Source: Frateuria sp. Soil773 | GTDB taxonomy: Bacteria > Pseudomonadota > Gammaproteobacteria > Xanthomonadales > Rhodanobacteraceae | Direction of reading: 5' to 3' | Assembly: GCF_001428405.1 (NCBI RefSeq) | Contig: NZ_LMSL01000002.1 | Span: forward strand, 143,028-207,027 | Length of the DNA: 64,000 bases | Part shown: piece by piece, positions 44,317 through 55,029 of the stretch | Layout: every line of letters begins with the position of its first letter | How positions within the stretch are numbered: position 1 is the first letter of the stretch | The notes under the pieces: generated by a model | The model's input: only the letters and a program-made list of their open reading frames with translations | The model's database searches: none | What the model was told of the DNA's origin: nothing | Made by a program: the position numbers and the translations under genes

Positions 44317-44738
44317 CTCCCCCCCCGGGAAGCTGCCGGAGGCGTCGTGTCCCCAGTCGCTCTCGACCCCTCTCGCCGACGGGCGCGCCTGCCACAGGAC
44401 GTCCCACGCCACCTTGCGCGGCATCGGGAGCCAGGAATCAAGGGTGGCGACCCGGCGGCCTGACCCGCTGGCGGGAGCGACCCTGCCTATCCCGACCCCA
44501 TGGTTTCCGCGCATGCATGTTTCCGCGCATGGCGGACGGCCACCCTTTAGCCGCCGACGTTTCCCCTTGCAAAGACGCCTTGCCAACCGGCACTGGAATC
44601 CATCGCGCCGGCCCGGCCGGTGTGGCCGCCCGCGTCCGTTTCCGGCAAGCTTGGGGCCTAACTACAATCGACGGAACGGCCATCAGTCCCATGCGGCCGC
44701 TTCATGTCGCTGGATCGATTTCCCAGGGGGAGCCCGTC
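44317..44738. other. 420-bp gap without a gene
   Basis: Between the rpoH promoter region and the PKHD oxygenase gene. It holds a run of eight Cs (44319-44326) and a short direct repeat TTTCCGCGCATG near 44502 and 44520. Open frames here lack ribosome-binding sites and resemble no family. It presumably contains the promoter of the oxygenase gene; I see nothing else. Confidence 0.5.
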
Positions 44739-45413
44739 TTGATCATCTGTGCACCGAACGTGTTGACCGGCGAAGAGCTCGGTGCGATACGCCGCGAACT
44801 CCAGAATGCGCCGTTCATCGATGGCGCCAAGACGGCCGGCTGGTCGGCGCGCGAGGTCAAGCGGAACCAGCAGGTCGACACCAGCACCGAAAGCCAGGCC
44901 AGGATGATCCAGATCGTGCGCGCCGCCTTCCTGCGCAACGCGCTGCTGCAACGGGCGCTGCTGCCGGCGGCGATGACGCAGGTGATGTTCAACCGCTACG
45001 CCCCGGGCATGGAGTACGGGCTGCACGTCGACTCGCCGCTGATGGGAAGCATGGACAGCGCGGTGCGCAGCGACGTGGCGATCACGGTCTTCCTGTCCGA
45101 CCCGAATACCTATGCCGGCGGCGAGCTTGAAGTGAACACCAGCGGCCTGGGCTACGAGTTCAAGCTGGAGGCGGGGGCCGCCATCGCCTACCCGGCCAAT
45201 TCGCTGCACCGGGTCACCCCGGTCACCCAGGGCACGCGCCATGCGGCGATCATCTGGGTGCAGAGCCACGTGCGCGACCCGGCCAGGCGCGAACTGCTGT
45301 GGGACCTGGACAACGCGCAGCGGCAGGTCTTCGGCCGCGAGGGCAAGAGCGAGACCTTCGACGCCATCAGCAGATCGCATGCGAACCTGCTGCGGATGTG
45401 GGCGGAAGTGTAG
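44739..45413 (+). CDS. Fe(II)/2-oxoglutarate PKHD-type hydroxylase, PiuC/YbiX family
   Basis: A 224-residue oxygenase with the iron ligands H96, D98 and H157 and the 2-oxoglutarate Arg167 (in TQGTRHAAI). Length and motifs (APNVLTGEELG, FNRYAPGMEYGLHVD) match the PiuC/YbiX family, often linked to iron-uptake regulons. The start is a TTG at 44739 with an excellent AGGGGGAG site 7 nt upstream; it gives exactly the family's usual N-terminus, and the longer upstream reading is not conserved-looking. It is convergent with ung. No TonB receptor gene is adjacent, unlike many piuC loci. Confidence 0.92.
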   Translation: MIICAPNVLTGEELGAIRRELQNAPFIDGAKTAGWSAREVKRNQQVDTSTESQARMIQIVRAAFLRNALLQRALLPAAMTQVMFNRYAPGMEYGLHVDSPLMGSMDSAVRSDVAITVFLSDPNTYAGGELEVNTSGLGYEFKLEAGAAIAYPANSLHRVTPVTQGTRHAAIIWVQSHVRDPARRELLWDLDNAQRQVFGREGKSETFDAISRSHANLLRMWAEV

Positions 45414-45419
45414 GAGGCC

Positions 45420-45438
45420 GCCTGCGCGCTACGCAGGC
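45420..45438. terminator. Hairpin overlapping the convergent ends of the PKHD gene and ung
   Basis: A 7-bp stem (45420-45426 with 45432-45438) and 5-nt loop spanning the ung stop codon. It has no T-run, so a weak, possibly bidirectional terminator. Confidence 0.35.
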
Positions 45439-46142
45439 ACGTCCTTGAGCAGGGCCCGCGGGGGGAGGGACCAGTCGATCGGCTCCTGGCCGTGCTCGGC
45501 CAAGTAGCGGTTGGCGGCCGAGAAATGGCCGCAGCCGATGAAGCCGCGATGGGCGGACAACGGCGAGGGATGCACCGACTTGAGCACGCGGTGGCGGCGC
45601 GTGTCGATCAGTTGCCCCTTGCGCTGGGCGTAGCTGCCCCATAGCAGGAACACGATGCCTTCGCGCTCGCGGTTGAGCGCATCGATGGCCGCGTCGGTGA
45701 AGCCTTCCCAGCCCTTGCCCTGGTGCGACCCGGCCCGGCCGCGCTCGACCGTGAGCACGCTGTTGAGCAGCAGCACGCCGCGGTCGGCCCAGGGCGTGAG
45801 GCAGCCGTGGTCCGGCGGCGCCAGGTCCAGGTCGCGCTGGATCTCCTTGAAGATGTTCTGCAGCGACGGCGGCACCGGCACGCCCGGGCGCACCGAGAAG
45901 CACAGCCCGTGCGCCTGCCCCGGGCCGTGGTAGGGATCCTGGCCCAGGATCACCACGCGCACCGCGTCGAACGGCGTGTGGTCGAACGCGGCGAAGATTT
46001 CCGGGCCGGGCGGGTAGATCACCTTGCCCTTCTGCTTCTCGGCGCGCAGGAACGCGGACAGCGCCTGCATCGGCGGACTGGCTAGGCAATCGCCCAGGCG
46101 CTCCTTCCAGGACGCCTCCAGCCTGATCCGGTCCGCGTTCAT
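45429..46142 (-). CDS. ung: Uracil-DNA glycosylase
   Basis: Family 1 uracil-DNA glycosylase that starts base excision repair. The 237-residue protein carries the water-activating motif GQDPYHG (67-73, Asp69), the LLLNSVLTV uracil-pocket segment with its Asn and the DNA-intercalating [10 protein letters not shown] loop. Its ATG overlaps the TGA of the double response regulator upstream (ATGA), an unusual translational link. Confidence 0.97.
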   Translation of the reverse strand: MNADRIRLEASWKERLGDCLASPPMQALSAFLRAEKQKGKVIYPPGPEIFAAFDHTPFDAVRVVILGQDPYHGPGQAHGLCFSVRPGVPVPPSLQNIFKEIQRDLDLAPPDHGCLTPWADRGVLLLNSVLTVERGRAGSHQGKGWEGFTDAAIDALNREREGIVFLLWGSYAQRKGQLIDTRRHRVLKSVHPSPLSAHRGFIGCGHFSAANRYLAEHGQEPIDWSLPPRALLKDVPA

Positions 46143-46981
46143 GCCGTGGCTCCGCGTTCGCGCAGGTGCCGCGCCACGCGCAATTGGAACAGCAGCTTGG
46201 TGATCAACAGCTTCTCCTCCACCGGTTTCTCGACCAGGTCGTTGGCGCCGGCCCTGAGCAAGGCCGCCTGGTTGGCGGGATTCTCGTCGCCGGTCATCAC
46301 CAGCACCGGCAGCCTGCCCTTGCCGTAGGCGAACTCGCCGCGGATGCGCTCGAGCAGGTCGCCGCCGGTCAGCTCGCCCTTCAGGCTGACGTCGGTGAGC
46401 ACCACGTCGGCGCCGACCCGGCCCTGCACGCGCTCGGTCTCCAGCAGCGCCAGGGCGTCCTCCACGCTGACCACGTGCCGCACGGTGAGGCCGATCTTCT
46501 CCAGCATGCGCCGGGTCGCCAGCGCGACGACCCGGCTGTCCTCCACGTACAGCACGGTGCCCTCGGCCGCGCTTTCCGGGCGCACGTAGCCGCGGATGAA
46601 CTCGGCCAGCGCCTGGAAGCCGAGCGACTTGTCGAAGTAGTCGGTGACGTGCTCGCCCAGCGCGCGCCGGTGCAGGCGGTCGTCCACGTCGCCGGACACC
46701 ACCACGATCGGCACGTAGATCTGCGGCGCGGACTCGCGCACGTAGCGCGCCAGCTCCAGCCCGTCCATGTCGGGCAGGCGCAGCGCGATCGTGATGAAGT
46801 CGAACACGCCGCCGTCGAGCAGCCGGTGCGCCTCGGCGCCGCTGCCGCAGCCGATCACCTCGGCCTCCGGCAGTTCGCCCTGCAGCACCCGCTGGATCAA
46901 CTGGCGCACCACCCGCGAGCCGTCCACCACCAGCACCCGGGGTGCGGTGCCGACGCTACGGCTGCCGATACTTGCATTCAT
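46139..46981 (-). CDS. Double receiver-domain response regulator with degenerate first receiver
   Basis: A 280-residue cytoplasmic protein made of two CheY-like domains and no output domain. In the first (about 15-133) the acidic pocket is reduced to Asp20 and the position of the phospho-acceptor Asp is Ala66 (in [13 protein letters not shown]). The second (about 142-268) is intact: Glu147-Asp148, acceptor Asp197 in VVLTDVSL, the Thr of VMTGD and the Lys of VEKPV. So the first domain cannot be phosphorylated in the usual way and probably senses or docks. The ATG at 46981 has GGGTGGGA upstream; its stop overlaps ung. Confidence 0.9.
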   Translation of the reverse strand: MNASIGSRSVGTAPRVLVVDGSRVVRQLIQRVLQGELPEAEVIGCGSGAEAHRLLDGGVFDFITIALRLPDMDGLELARYVRESAPQIYVPIVVVSGDVDDRLHRRALGEHVTDYFDKSLGFQALAEFIRGYVRPESAAEGTVLYVEDSRVVALATRRMLEKIGLTVRHVVSVEDALALLETERVQGRVGADVVLTDVSLKGELTGGDLLERIRGEFAYGKGRLPVLVMTGDENPANQAALLRAGANDLVEKPVEEKLLITKLLFQLRVARHLRERGATA

Positions 46982-47122
46982 TCCCACCCATCCACTTGGC
47001 TCCGAGGCATCCCGGCCACTGAGTTGGCGAACGCCCCCTGCGTCCGCCGGCACGACCCTATCTTGCCCGAAGCCGGCCGCAACGCCTGCGAAGGCGGTCA
47101 CTCCCTTCCCGCGGGAACCGGC

Positions 47123-48121
47123 TCAGGCCGCCTGCCGCAATTGCCAGGCACTGACCAGGCGCGCGCCGAGCCAGCCCAGCACCGCCGTGGCCAGCGGCAC
47201 CGCCAGCAGCAGCCACGGCGGCAGCCCGGCCAGCACCAGCTTGCCGTCGTAGGCCTGCACCAGCCGCGCCACCGGCTCGGCCAGGGCCAGCTCGATCAGC
47301 ACGGCCAGTCCCGCCGCCAACGCGCCGCCGAACAGCCCGTACCAGATGCCCGCATACAGATAAGGGCGCCGCACGAAGGCGCGGCTGGCACCGATCAGCA
47401 TCAGCACGCCGATTTCCTCGCTGCGGCTGGCGATGTCCACCCGCACCGTGTTGCCGACCACCAGGAGGGCCGCCAGCGCCAGCAGCAGGGCCAGCACCAG
47501 CACCGCGCGATGGCCGACGCCCAGCAGCGCGTCCAGCCGCTGCCGCCAATGGCCGGCGTCCTGCACCAGGTCCACCGCGCGCTGCTCGCGCAGCTCCGCG
47601 GCAAGGCGGTCCACCGCCGCGGCGTCGAGGCCGGCGCGCGGCAGCACGTCGAGCACGTAGGGCAGCGGATTGCGGTCGTCCAGCGCGTGCAGGGCACCGG
47701 AGAAGCCCTGCATCGCGGCCAGTTCGTCGATGCCTTCCTGCGGCGTCTTCACCGTGACCGCGCTGACGTCGGCGCGGCTGCGCCACTCGGTCGCCAGCAG
47801 CATCGCCTGCGCGCCGGACTGGCCCGGCTTCAGGAACACGCTGACGGTCTGGTTGCGGCCCAGCGCGTCGCCCAGCGACTGCACGTTGGCGAGCAGCAGG
47901 TAGAACGCCAGCGGCAAGGCCAGCGCCAGCCCCATCACCGCGATGGTGAGCAGGGTGCCGAGCGGGCGCCCGGCCAGCCGGCGCAGGCTGGCCGCGGCGC
48001 TCCAGCCGTGGTGTTCGCGCCAGTTGCCGAAGCGGCTGACGTGGCTGCGCCCGCTGCGCGGCGCGTTGGCGGCGTCCGCGGCGGGCGCGTCGGCGGAACG
48101 GGTTTCGGACGGGCTGTTCAC
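47123..48121 (-). CDS. ftsX: Cell division protein FtsX
   Basis: Permease-like partner of FtsE that couples the divisome to cell-wall hydrolases. The 332-residue protein has an N-terminal cytoplasmic extension (Ala/Asp/Arg-rich, to about 55), one transmembrane segment, a periplasmic loop (about 85-200) and three further segments, with the conserved SRSEEIGVLMLIGASRAFVRRPYL-type junction (SEEIGVLMLIGAS visible). The start is a GTG at 48121 overlapping the ftsE TGA (GTGA). Confidence 0.95.
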   Translation of the reverse strand: MNSPSETRSADAPAADAANAPRSGRSHVSRFGNWREHHGWSAAASLRRLAGRPLGTLLTIAVMGLALALPLAFYLLLANVQSLGDALGRNQTVSVFLKPGQSGAQAMLLATEWRSRADVSAVTVKTPQEGIDELAAMQGFSGALHALDDRNPLPYVLDVLPRAGLDAAAVDRLAAELREQRAVDLVQDAGHWRQRLDALLGVGHRAVLVLALLLALAALLVVGNTVRVDIASRSEEIGVLMLIGASRAFVRRPYLYAGIWYGLFGGALAAGLAVLIELALAEPVARLVQAYDGKLVLAGLPPWLLLAVPLATAVLGWLGARLVSAWQLRQAA

Positions 48122-48795
48122 AGCACCTCCTGCGATGCGACGTCCGCCACCAGCCGGCCATGGTCGAGCACCACCACGCGCTTCTTCATGCGCTTGATCA
48201 GCGGCAGGTCGTGGCTGGCCACCAGCACGGTGGTGCCGACCTGCTGGAATTCGGCGAACAGGCCCATGATCTCCACCGCCAGTTGCGGATCGAGGTTGCC
48301 GGTGGGCTCGTCGGCGATCAGCAGCGCCGGCCTGGCGACGATCGCGCGCGCGATGCCGACGCGCTGCTGCTCGCCGGCGGACAGCGAATCGGGCCGCTGG
48401 CGCTCGTAGGCCAGCAGGCCGACCTTCTCCAGCGCCGCGCGCACGCGCCTGGCGCGCTCGCCCGCGGCGATGCCGCCGATCAGCAGCGGCAGCTCGACGT
48501 TGGCGAATACCGTGCGCTCGACCAGCAGGCGGTGGTCCTGGAACACCATGCCGATGCGCCGGCGCAGCCTGGGAATGCCGCTGCGGCCGATCTTCGCAAG
48601 GCTCTGCCCGTCCATCGTGATCACGCCGTGCGAGGGACGCTCGATCAGCGCCAGCAGCTTCAGCAGGGTGCTCTTGCCGGCGCCGGAGTGGCCGGTGACG
48701 AAGGCCATCTCGCCTGTCGCCACCTCGAAGGAAAGCTGCGAGAGCGCCTCGTGGCCCCCCTCGTAGCGCTTGCTGACTTGTTCGAAGCGGATCAC
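48118..48795 (-). CDS. ftsE: Cell division ATP-binding protein FtsE
   Basis: ABC-type ATPase of the FtsEX complex, 225 residues (E. coli 222). Motifs: Walker A GHSGAGKST (35-43), signature LSAGEQQR, Walker B LLIADEPTGNLD and switch His in ASHD. I chose the GTG at 48795, giving IRFEQVSKRY at the N-terminus as in the family, with GGGGAT upstream; an ATG six codons earlier lacks a site. It overlaps ftsX by four bases. Confidence 0.96.
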   Translation of the reverse strand: MIRFEQVSKRYEGGHEALSQLSFEVATGEMAFVTGHSGAGKSTLLKLLALIERPSHGVITMDGQSLAKIGRSGIPRLRRRIGMVFQDHRLLVERTVFANVELPLLIGGIAAGERARRVRAALEKVGLLAYERQRPDSLSAGEQQRVGIARAIVARPALLIADEPTGNLDPQLAVEIMGLFAEFQQVGTTVLVASHDLPLIKRMKKRVVVLDHGRLVADVASQEVL

Positions 48796-48911
48796 CGCGT
48801 ATCCCCGGCCCATGGATGCCGCACCAGCGGCAAGGATAAGGGATGCGCGCGCGCAGGTGCGCACGGATCGCGCGATGCAGGCGCGAAACGCGCCTGCATC
48901 CGCACGCCGGT

Positions 48912-50624
48912 TCAGCGGCCGGTGAACAGCCGGGTCAGCCGGCGGAACAGCCCGGGCTTCTTCGCCGCCTCGGCGGCCACGCCGGATTTCACCGCGACCT
49001 GGCGCGAGGGCCGCGAAGGCTCCGCCGCACGCTCGCGCGGCGGCTTGCGTTCGCCGCGCGGGGGGCGGTCGCCGCTGTCGGCGGCATTCGTCGCCGTATT
49101 GGCCGTCGCGTTCGCCACCGCCTCGCCGCCCTCGCGGCGGCGGTTGCGGCCGCCCCGGCGGCGACGGCGCTTGCGCTCGCCCTCGGCCGCGGCGGCCGCC
49201 GGCGCGGCGCTGTCGGCCGCCGCCTCGATCGGCGTCTCGGCCGGCGCCGAGGCTGCGACGCGAGGCTCGCGCGGCGGACGGCCTTCGCCGGACCGCTCCT
49301 CGCGCGGCGGCCGCTCGCCGCTGCGGCTGCGCGAACGGCTGCGCGGCGGTTTCTTCTTCTCGTCGCCGCGCGGCTCCACCTTGTCGCCGAACGCGGCGCT
49401 GTCGGCGGCCGCCTCCGCGGCGTACTGCGCGTCGATCTCGCGCGGCTTGGGCATCACCAGCAGCTCCGGCTCGACCGTCGCCACCGGGATCTTCTGCCCG
49501 ATGTAGTCCTCGATCTCCGGCAGGCTCATCGCGTACAGGTCGCAGGCGAAGCTGATCGCGTCGCCCTCTGCGCCAAGCCGCGCGGTGCGGCCGATGCGGT
49601 GCACGTAGTCCTCGGCGTCCTGCGGCAGGTCGTAGTTGAAGACGTGGCTGACCGCCGGGATGTGCAGGCCGCGCGCGGCCACGTCGGTGCACACCAGCAT
49701 GTCGAGCTGGCCGTCCTGGAAGCGCTGCAGCAGCTTCTGGCGCTTGAGCTGCGGCACGTCGCCGGAGAGCGCGCCGACGCGGTAGCCCTGGCGCTTCACC
49801 CGCTCGGTGATGCGTTCGGCGGCGGCCTTGGTGTTGACGAAGATGATGCTGCGCTCGGCCTGGGTGCGCTCGAGCAGGTTGAGCAGCAGCGGCATCTTCT
49901 CTTCCTTGGCCGGGAAGTAGACCACCTGGCGCACCCGGTCGGCGGTGACGTTGTCGGTCTCCACCACCAGCTTCTCGGCCTCGTGCATGTGCTCGTAGGC
50001 CAGCTCGAGCACGCGGTGGCTCAGCGTGGCGGAGAACAGCAGCACCTGGCGCTGCTCGCGCGCCGGCAGGCGGCGGAAGATGAAGCGCACGTCCTTGATG
50101 AAGCCGAGGTCGAACATGCGGTCGGCCTCGTCCACCACCATCACCTCGACGCCGTCCAGGCCGAACACGTGCTGCTTGTAGTAGTCGAGCAGGCGGCCGG
50201 GCGTGGCGATGATGATGTCGCAGCCGTCCTTGAGCTGCTGGCGCTGCTTGTCGTAGTCCACGCCGCCGTAGATCAGGGCGATGCGCAGGCCGGTGTGGCG
50301 GCCGATCGAGCGGGCGTCCTTCTCGATCTGGATCGCCAGTTCGCGGGTCGGCGCGATCACCAGCGCGCGCGGGTCGCTGTCCTTGCGCTCGGCCACCGCG
50401 GGGGTGGTCAGCAGGCGGTTCATCAGCGCGACCAGGAAGGCGCAGGTCTTGCCGGTGCCGGTCTGCGCCTGGCCGGCGACGTCGCGGCCGGACAGCGCCA
50501 CCGGCAGGGTCAGCGCCTGGATCGGCGTGCAGCGGGTGAAGCCGGCCTCGTCGAGGCCCTGCTGCAGCAGCGGATGGAGATCGAAGTTGGTGAAAAAGGT
50601 ATCGGTAAGTACGGTCTGTGACAT
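48912..50624 (-). CDS. rhlB: DEAD-box RNA helicase, RhlB-like
   Basis: ATP-dependent RNA helicase, in E. coli a part of the RNA degradosome. The 570-residue protein has the helicase core (about 1-400) with Q motif, [29 protein letters not shown] and HRIGRTAR, followed by a 170-residue low-complexity tail rich in Arg, Glu, Pro and Ala ([16 protein letters not shown] and similar), likely an RNA-binding disordered region. The neighbours trxA and rho, divergent, reproduce the E. coli rhlB-trxA-rho locus. The start at 50624 ([11 protein letters not shown]) has no clear ribosome-binding site. Confidence 0.92.
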   Translation of the reverse strand: MSQTVLTDTFFTNFDLHPLLQQGLDEAGFTRCTPIQALTLPVALSGRDVAGQAQTGTGKTCAFLVALMNRLLTTPAVAERKDSDPRALVIAPTRELAIQIEKDARSIGRHTGLRIALIYGGVDYDKQRQQLKDGCDIIIATPGRLLDYYKQHVFGLDGVEVMVVDEADRMFDLGFIKDVRFIFRRLPAREQRQVLLFSATLSHRVLELAYEHMHEAEKLVVETDNVTADRVRQVVYFPAKEEKMPLLLNLLERTQAERSIIFVNTKAAAERITERVKRQGYRVGALSGDVPQLKRQKLLQRFQDGQLDMLVCTDVAARGLHIPAVSHVFNYDLPQDAEDYVHRIGRTARLGAEGDAISFACDLYAMSLPEIEDYIGQKIPVATVEPELLVMPKPREIDAQYAAEAAADSAAFGDKVEPRGDEKKKPPRSRSRSRSGERPPREERSGEGRPPREPRVAASAPAETPIEAAADSAAPAAAAAEGERKRRRRRGGRNRRREGGEAVANATANTATNAADSGDRPPRGERKPPRERAAEPSRPSRQVAVKSGVAAEAAKKPGLFRRLTRLFTGR

Positions 50625-51065
50625 TGAGGTATCGGATGAAAGTACAGGCGGCCGCCGGGCGGCGCCTGGCCCCGCGGCCGTGGCGGCGACGCGGGAAGGT
50701 GGATGGATGCGGCACGGCGCGGTGCGCGGGCCGGCGGACCTTCGAAAGGCCGCCTGGCCGCCCGCGCAAGCCGCAGCCGGCGCCGCCATGGATGGCGGTA
50801 ACGAGCGGCGGCCCCGCTGGCATAGGCGAGCGGGCTAGGCACCGGAAACGCCCGCCGGAACCCGCTCGCCTATGTCAACGGAACCATCCGCTGCTGCCCT
50901 TGAATCGCTTGAATCGCGCCCCGAGTTACGATGCAATGGAGGCCTGCCGCAACGGCATTCCTCCGCAGTTACCCGGTTCGGACCCGCGCAACATGGGCGC
51001 CTGAGTGTAGCCGATGCCGGCCGCGCGGTCCTCAACCCCCTTTCACGCCATCCACGGAGACACCG
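50625..51065. promoter_or_regulatory. Divergent rhlB/trxA promoter region with a long inverted repeat
   Basis: A 440-bp gap without a gene. At 50818-50834 and 50861-50877 lie the arms of a 17-bp inverted repeat with only one G/T mismatch, separated by 26 bases, which could form a stable hairpin in either transcript. TTGAAT twice (near 50901 and 50911) and TACGAT (near 50929) are promoter-like for trxA but badly spaced. GGAGA precedes the trxA start. Confidence 0.55.
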
Positions 51066-51392
51066 GTGAGCGACCTGATTACCCATGTGAACGACGACGC
51101 CTTCCAGCAGCAGGTGCTGGAGTCGGAAGTGCCGGTGCTGCTGGACTTCTGGGCCGAATGGTGCGGCCCGTGCAAGGCCATCGCGCCGATGCTCGACGAG
51201 CTGGCCAGGCAGTACGAAGGCAAGCTGCGCATCGTCAAGCTCAACATCGACCACAACCAGCAGACCCCCCGCACCTACGGCGTGCGCGGCATCCCGACGC
51301 TGATGGTGTTCAAGAACGGCAAGGTCGAGGCGACCCAGATCGGCGCCGTCGGCAAGGGCCAGCTTACCCAGATGATCGACAAGGCCATCTGA
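51066..51392 (+). CDS. trxA: Thioredoxin 1
   Basis: General disulfide reductase of the cytosol. The 108-residue protein has the active site WCGPC (Cys33 and Cys36), the buried Asp27 and the cis-Pro in RGIPTLMVF, all as in E. coli TrxA. The start is a GTG at 51066 with GGAGA upstream; in-frame ATGs further up extend into non-coding sequence. rho follows 152 nt downstream on the same strand, as in E. coli. Confidence 0.97.
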   Translation: MSDLITHVNDDAFQQQVLESEVPVLLDFWAEWCGPCKAIAPMLDELARQYEGKLRIVKLNIDHNQQTPRTYGVRGIPTLMVFKNGKVEATQIGAVGKGQLTQMIDKAI

Positions 51393-51544
51393 CCTCGTCG
51401 CACCCGCTCGCCGCCGCGCTTTACGGCGCCGCGCGGCGGGTGTTAGATTCGTTCCCGACCGTCGGGGGCGTCCTGCCTCCGAGCGCGCTCCGCGCAACGC
51501 TCACCCTCCCTCCTGTACTCAACGGCGCCCCACGAGGTTTGCCC

Positions 51545-53275
51545 GTGTCCGATATCGAAAGCAAAGAACCCAACGACGCCAAGGGCGCCGACACCAAGCC
51601 TGTCGCCGAGCCGAAGCCGCGCGCGCCGCGCAAGACGGCTGCGGCCAAGGCCGACAAGCCGGCGCCCGACGCCCCGGCCAGCGAACCGGCCCGGCCCGCG
51701 CCCGTGCAGGCCAGCCTGCCGGTCGATGCGCCCGCGCCGGCCCCGGCCGCCTCCCCGGCGCCCGCACCGGCACAGCCGCAGGCGACCTCGAACGACGGCC
51801 CGCGGCCGCCGCAGGAACCGGCCCAGGCCGGCAACGGCGGCCAGCAGGGCGGCAACAACGAGCGTCGCAACGACCGCAACGACCGCGGCCGCCGCCGGCG
51901 CCACGAGCGCGGCCAGCGTCCCCAGGGCGGACCGGGCGGCGGCGGCCACCCACGCAACCCGAACGGCCTGCCGGTGGACGACGACAACGCCGATCCGGGC
52001 AGCAACGACCGCCTGATCAACCTCACCGAGCTCAAGCGCAAGAACTCGATCCAGTTGCTCGAGTTCGCCGAGTCGCTCGGCATCCAGGAAGGCGTCGCCC
52101 GCCAGCGCAAGCAGGACGTGGTGTTCAACATCCTCAAGGCGCACGCCCGCTCCGGCGGCGGCATCTGGGCCGAGGGCGTGCTGGAGATCCTGCAGGACGG
52201 CTTCGGCTTCCTGCGCTCGGCCGACGAGAGCTACCTGGCCGGCCCCGACGACATCTACGTCTCGCCCAGCCAGATCCGCCGCTTCAACCTGCGCACCGGC
52301 GACTACATCACCGGCCGCGTGCGCCATCCGAAGGAAGGCGAGCGCTACTTCGCGATGCTCAAGGTCGACGACATCAACGGCGACCCGCCGGAAGCGTCGA
52401 AGAACAAGCTGCTGTTCGAGAACCTCACCCCGCTGTTCCCGCGCAAGGCGTTCAAGCTCGAGCGCGGCAACGGCTCCAGCGAGGACATCACCGGCCGCAT
52501 CCTCGACCTGGTCGCGCCGATCGGCCGCGGCCAACGCGGCCTGATCGTCTCCCAGCCGAAGTCCGGCAAGACGATGATGCTGCAGAACATCGCTCAGGCG
52601 ATCACCTACAACCACCCCGACGCGCACCTGATCATGCTGCTGATCGACGAGCGCCCGGAGGAAGTCACCGAGATCGCCCGCACCGTGCGCGCCGAGGTCA
52701 TCTCCTCGACCTTCGACGAGCCGGCGGTGCGCCACGTGCAGGTGGCCGAGATGGTGATCGAGCGCGCCAAGCGCCTGGTCGAGCACAAGAAGGACGTGGT
52801 GATCCTGCTCGACTCGATCACCCGCCTGGCCCGCGCCTACAACACCGTGGTACCCAGCTCCGGCAAGGTGCTCACCGGCGGCGTGGACGCCAACGCGCTG
52901 CAGCGCCCGAAGCGCTTCTTCGGCGCGGCGCGCAACGTCGAGGAAGGCGGCTCGCTGACCATCATCGCCACCGCGCTGACCGACACCGGCAGCAAGATGG
53001 ACGAGGTGATCTACGAGGAGTTCAAGGGCACCGGCAACATGGAAGTGCACCTGTCCCGCCGCATCTCCGAGAAGCGCGTCTACCCCGCGATCGACATCAA
53101 CCGCTCCGGCACCCGCCGCGAGGACCTGCTGATCGACCCGGACCTGCTCGCCAAGATCTGGATCCTGCGCAAGCTGCTGCATCCGATGGACGAGCTGGCG
53201 GCGATGGAGTTCATGCTGGACAAGATGAAGAACACCAAGTCCAACGACGAGTTCTTCAACTCGATGAAGCGCTGA
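51545..53275 (+). CDS. rho: Transcription termination factor Rho with N-terminal disordered extension
   Basis: Hexameric RNA helicase that ends transcription. From about residue 155 the protein follows canonical Rho: [16 protein letters not shown], the RNA-binding cold-shock-like domain (DGFGFLRS), P-loop PKSGKT with the Q/R-loops, and the C-terminal motor ([11 protein letters not shown]). The first 150 residues are an extension missing from E. coli Rho (419 against 576 residues): Lys/Ala/Pro-rich, then an Arg/Asp/Gly segment ([14 protein letters not shown]). The start is a GTG at 51545 with GAGG upstream. Confidence 0.95.
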   Translation: MSDIESKEPNDAKGADTKPVAEPKPRAPRKTAAAKADKPAPDAPASEPARPAPVQASLPVDAPAPAPAASPAPAPAQPQATSNDGPRPPQEPAQAGNGGQQGGNNERRNDRNDRGRRRRHERGQRPQGGPGGGGHPRNPNGLPVDDDNADPGSNDRLINLTELKRKNSIQLLEFAESLGIQEGVARQRKQDVVFNILKAHARSGGGIWAEGVLEILQDGFGFLRSADESYLAGPDDIYVSPSQIRRFNLRTGDYITGRVRHPKEGERYFAMLKVDDINGDPPEASKNKLLFENLTPLFPRKAFKLERGNGSSEDITGRILDLVAPIGRGQRGLIVSQPKSGKTMMLQNIAQAITYNHPDAHLIMLLIDERPEEVTEIARTVRAEVISSTFDEPAVRHVQVAEMVIERAKRLVEHKKDVVILLDSITRLARAYNTVVPSSGKVLTGGVDANALQRPKRFFGAARNVEEGGSLTIIATALTDTGSKMDEVIYEEFKGTGNMEVHLSRRISEKRVYPAIDINRSGTRREDLLIDPDLLAKIWILRKLLHPMDELAAMEFMLDKMKNTKSNDEFFNSMKR

Positions 53276-53281
53276 ACGCCG

Positions 53282-53310
53282 CCGCCCTCCCCGGTCGCCG
53301 GGGAGGGCGG
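53282..53310 (+). terminator. Stable hairpin directly after rho
   Basis: A perfect 13-bp stem (53282-53294 with 53298-53310) with a 3-nt loop, seven bases after the stop, without a T-run. It may protect the 3' end or work with other factors. Confidence 0.5.
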
Positions 53311-53501
53311 ACCGCCTGCGCAGGCGCGCCCGCCGAAGCCGGGCGGATCGCCGGCCGCTCCCGCCTTCGGCCGACCCGCGGCGCCACGCGCCGGCGCGGC
53401 CCGGCGGCCGACCTCGCGCCGCTCCTGGATTTGCCGGCGCCCCCTTTTCGTCGCGGCCCGACACCCCCATAGTGACCCGCTCCCCCTGCGAGGTCATGCC
53501 C

Positions 53502-54869
53502 GTGTCCATACCCAGTGCCGTCAAGAGCACCCCGATCGGGGGACGCCAGCAACTGGTCGACTACCTCGCGGCCGGCGAAAAGCCGCGCGAGGCGTGGCGC
53601 ATCGGCACCGAGCACGAGAAGTTCGGCTTCCGCACGGACGACCTCGCGCCACCCACCTTCGAGGGCGAGCGCGGCATCCGCGCCCTGCTCGAAGGGATCG
53701 CCTCGCGCTACGGCTGGGACATCGCGCGCGAAGGCGAGACGCCTGTCGCGCTGACCCGCGGCATGGCCAACATCACGCTGGAGCCGGCCGGCCAGCTGGA
53801 GCTTTCCGGCGCGCCGCTGGAAACCATCCACCAGACCTGCTGCGAGGTGAACTCGCACCTGGAGGAAGTGCGCTCGGTGGCCGACGCGATGGGCCTGGGC
53901 TTCCTCGGCATGGGCTTCCAGCCGAAGTGGCGGCGCGACCAGATGCCGTGGATGCCGAAGGGCCGCTACAAGATCATGCGCGAATACATGCCCAAGGTCG
54001 GCTCGCTCGGCCTGGACATGATGACGCGCACCTGCACCGTGCAGGTGAACCTGGATTTTTCCAGCGAGGCGGACATGGTGAAGAAATTCCGCACCAGCCT
54101 CGCGCTGCAGCCGGTCGCCACCGCGCTGTTCGCCGATTCGCCGTTCACCGACGGACGTCCGAACGGCTACCTGTCCTACCGCTCGCACGTATGGGAGGAC
54201 ACCGACGCGGACCGCACCGGCATGCTCGACTTCGTGTTCGCCGACGGCTTCGGCTACGAGCGCTACGTCGACTACATCCTCGGCGTGCCGATGTACTTCA
54301 GCTACCAGGACGGCCGGTACATCGACCTCGCCGGCCAGGATTTCCGGCGCTTCATGGACGGCACGCTGGCCGCCCTGCCCGGCACCCGCGCCACCATGAA
54401 GGACTGGGCCGACCACCTCACCACCGCCTTCCCCGAGGTGCGCCTGAAGCAGTACCTGGAGATGCGCGGCGCCGACGGCGGTCCTTGGAACCGGCTGTGC
54501 GCCCTGCCCGCGCTGTGGGTGGGCCTGCTGTACGACGACGAGGCGCTCGACGCGGCCTGGGACCTCGTCAAGGATTTCACGATGGCCGAGCGCCACGCGC
54601 TGCGCGACGGCGTGCCCCGGCAGGCGCTGAAGCTACCGTTCCGCGGCGGCACGGTGCGCGACCTCGCCCGCGAGGTGCTGAAGATCGCAGCGCACGGCCT
54701 CCGGCGCCGCGCCCGCCTCAACCGGAACGGCGCCGACGAGAGCATCTTCCTTGAGCCGCTGATCGAGATCGTCGAGGCCGACCAGACCCCGGCCGAGCGC
54801 AAGCTGGAGCTGTTCCACGGCGCCTGGGGCGGCAGCGTGGACCCAGTGTTCCGCGAATTCGCGTATTGA
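53502..54869 (+). CDS. gshA: Glutamate-cysteine ligase, plant-type (GCS2)
   Basis: First step of glutathione synthesis. The 455-residue protein belongs to the plant/alphaproteobacterial type: [12 protein letters not shown] (substrate pocket), [19 protein letters not shown], and two Cys (QTCCEVN) near the site where plant enzymes have a regulatory disulfide. I prefer the GTG at 53502, eight bases after GAGG and giving [12 protein letters not shown]; an ATG at 53496 and a GTG at 53472 are alternatives. It provides glutathione used by the glutaredoxin protein at 21.3 kb. Confidence 0.93.
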   Translation: MSIPSAVKSTPIGGRQQLVDYLAAGEKPREAWRIGTEHEKFGFRTDDLAPPTFEGERGIRALLEGIASRYGWDIAREGETPVALTRGMANITLEPAGQLELSGAPLETIHQTCCEVNSHLEEVRSVADAMGLGFLGMGFQPKWRRDQMPWMPKGRYKIMREYMPKVGSLGLDMMTRTCTVQVNLDFSSEADMVKKFRTSLALQPVATALFADSPFTDGRPNGYLSYRSHVWEDTDADRTGMLDFVFADGFGYERYVDYILGVPMYFSYQDGRYIDLAGQDFRRFMDGTLAALPGTRATMKDWADHLTTAFPEVRLKQYLEMRGADGGPWNRLCALPALWVGLLYDDEALDAAWDLVKDFTMAERHALRDGVPRQALKLPFRGGTVRDLAREVLKIAAHGLRRRARLNRNGADESIFLEPLIEIVEADQTPAERKLELFHGAWGGSVDPVFREFAY

Positions 54870-55029
54870 ACTCAGGCCGCCCACGGCGGCCTGCGAACCA
54901 TCCTGGGACGATGCGGTCGTAGGCTGGTCGCCGAGTGCATCGGCGGCCGCGCGGATCGCCGTGCACCGCGCCCGCACCGGCGCCCTCCTCCGGCCACGAC
55001 GGCAGCGGATCCCGGGCATGCACAACGAA

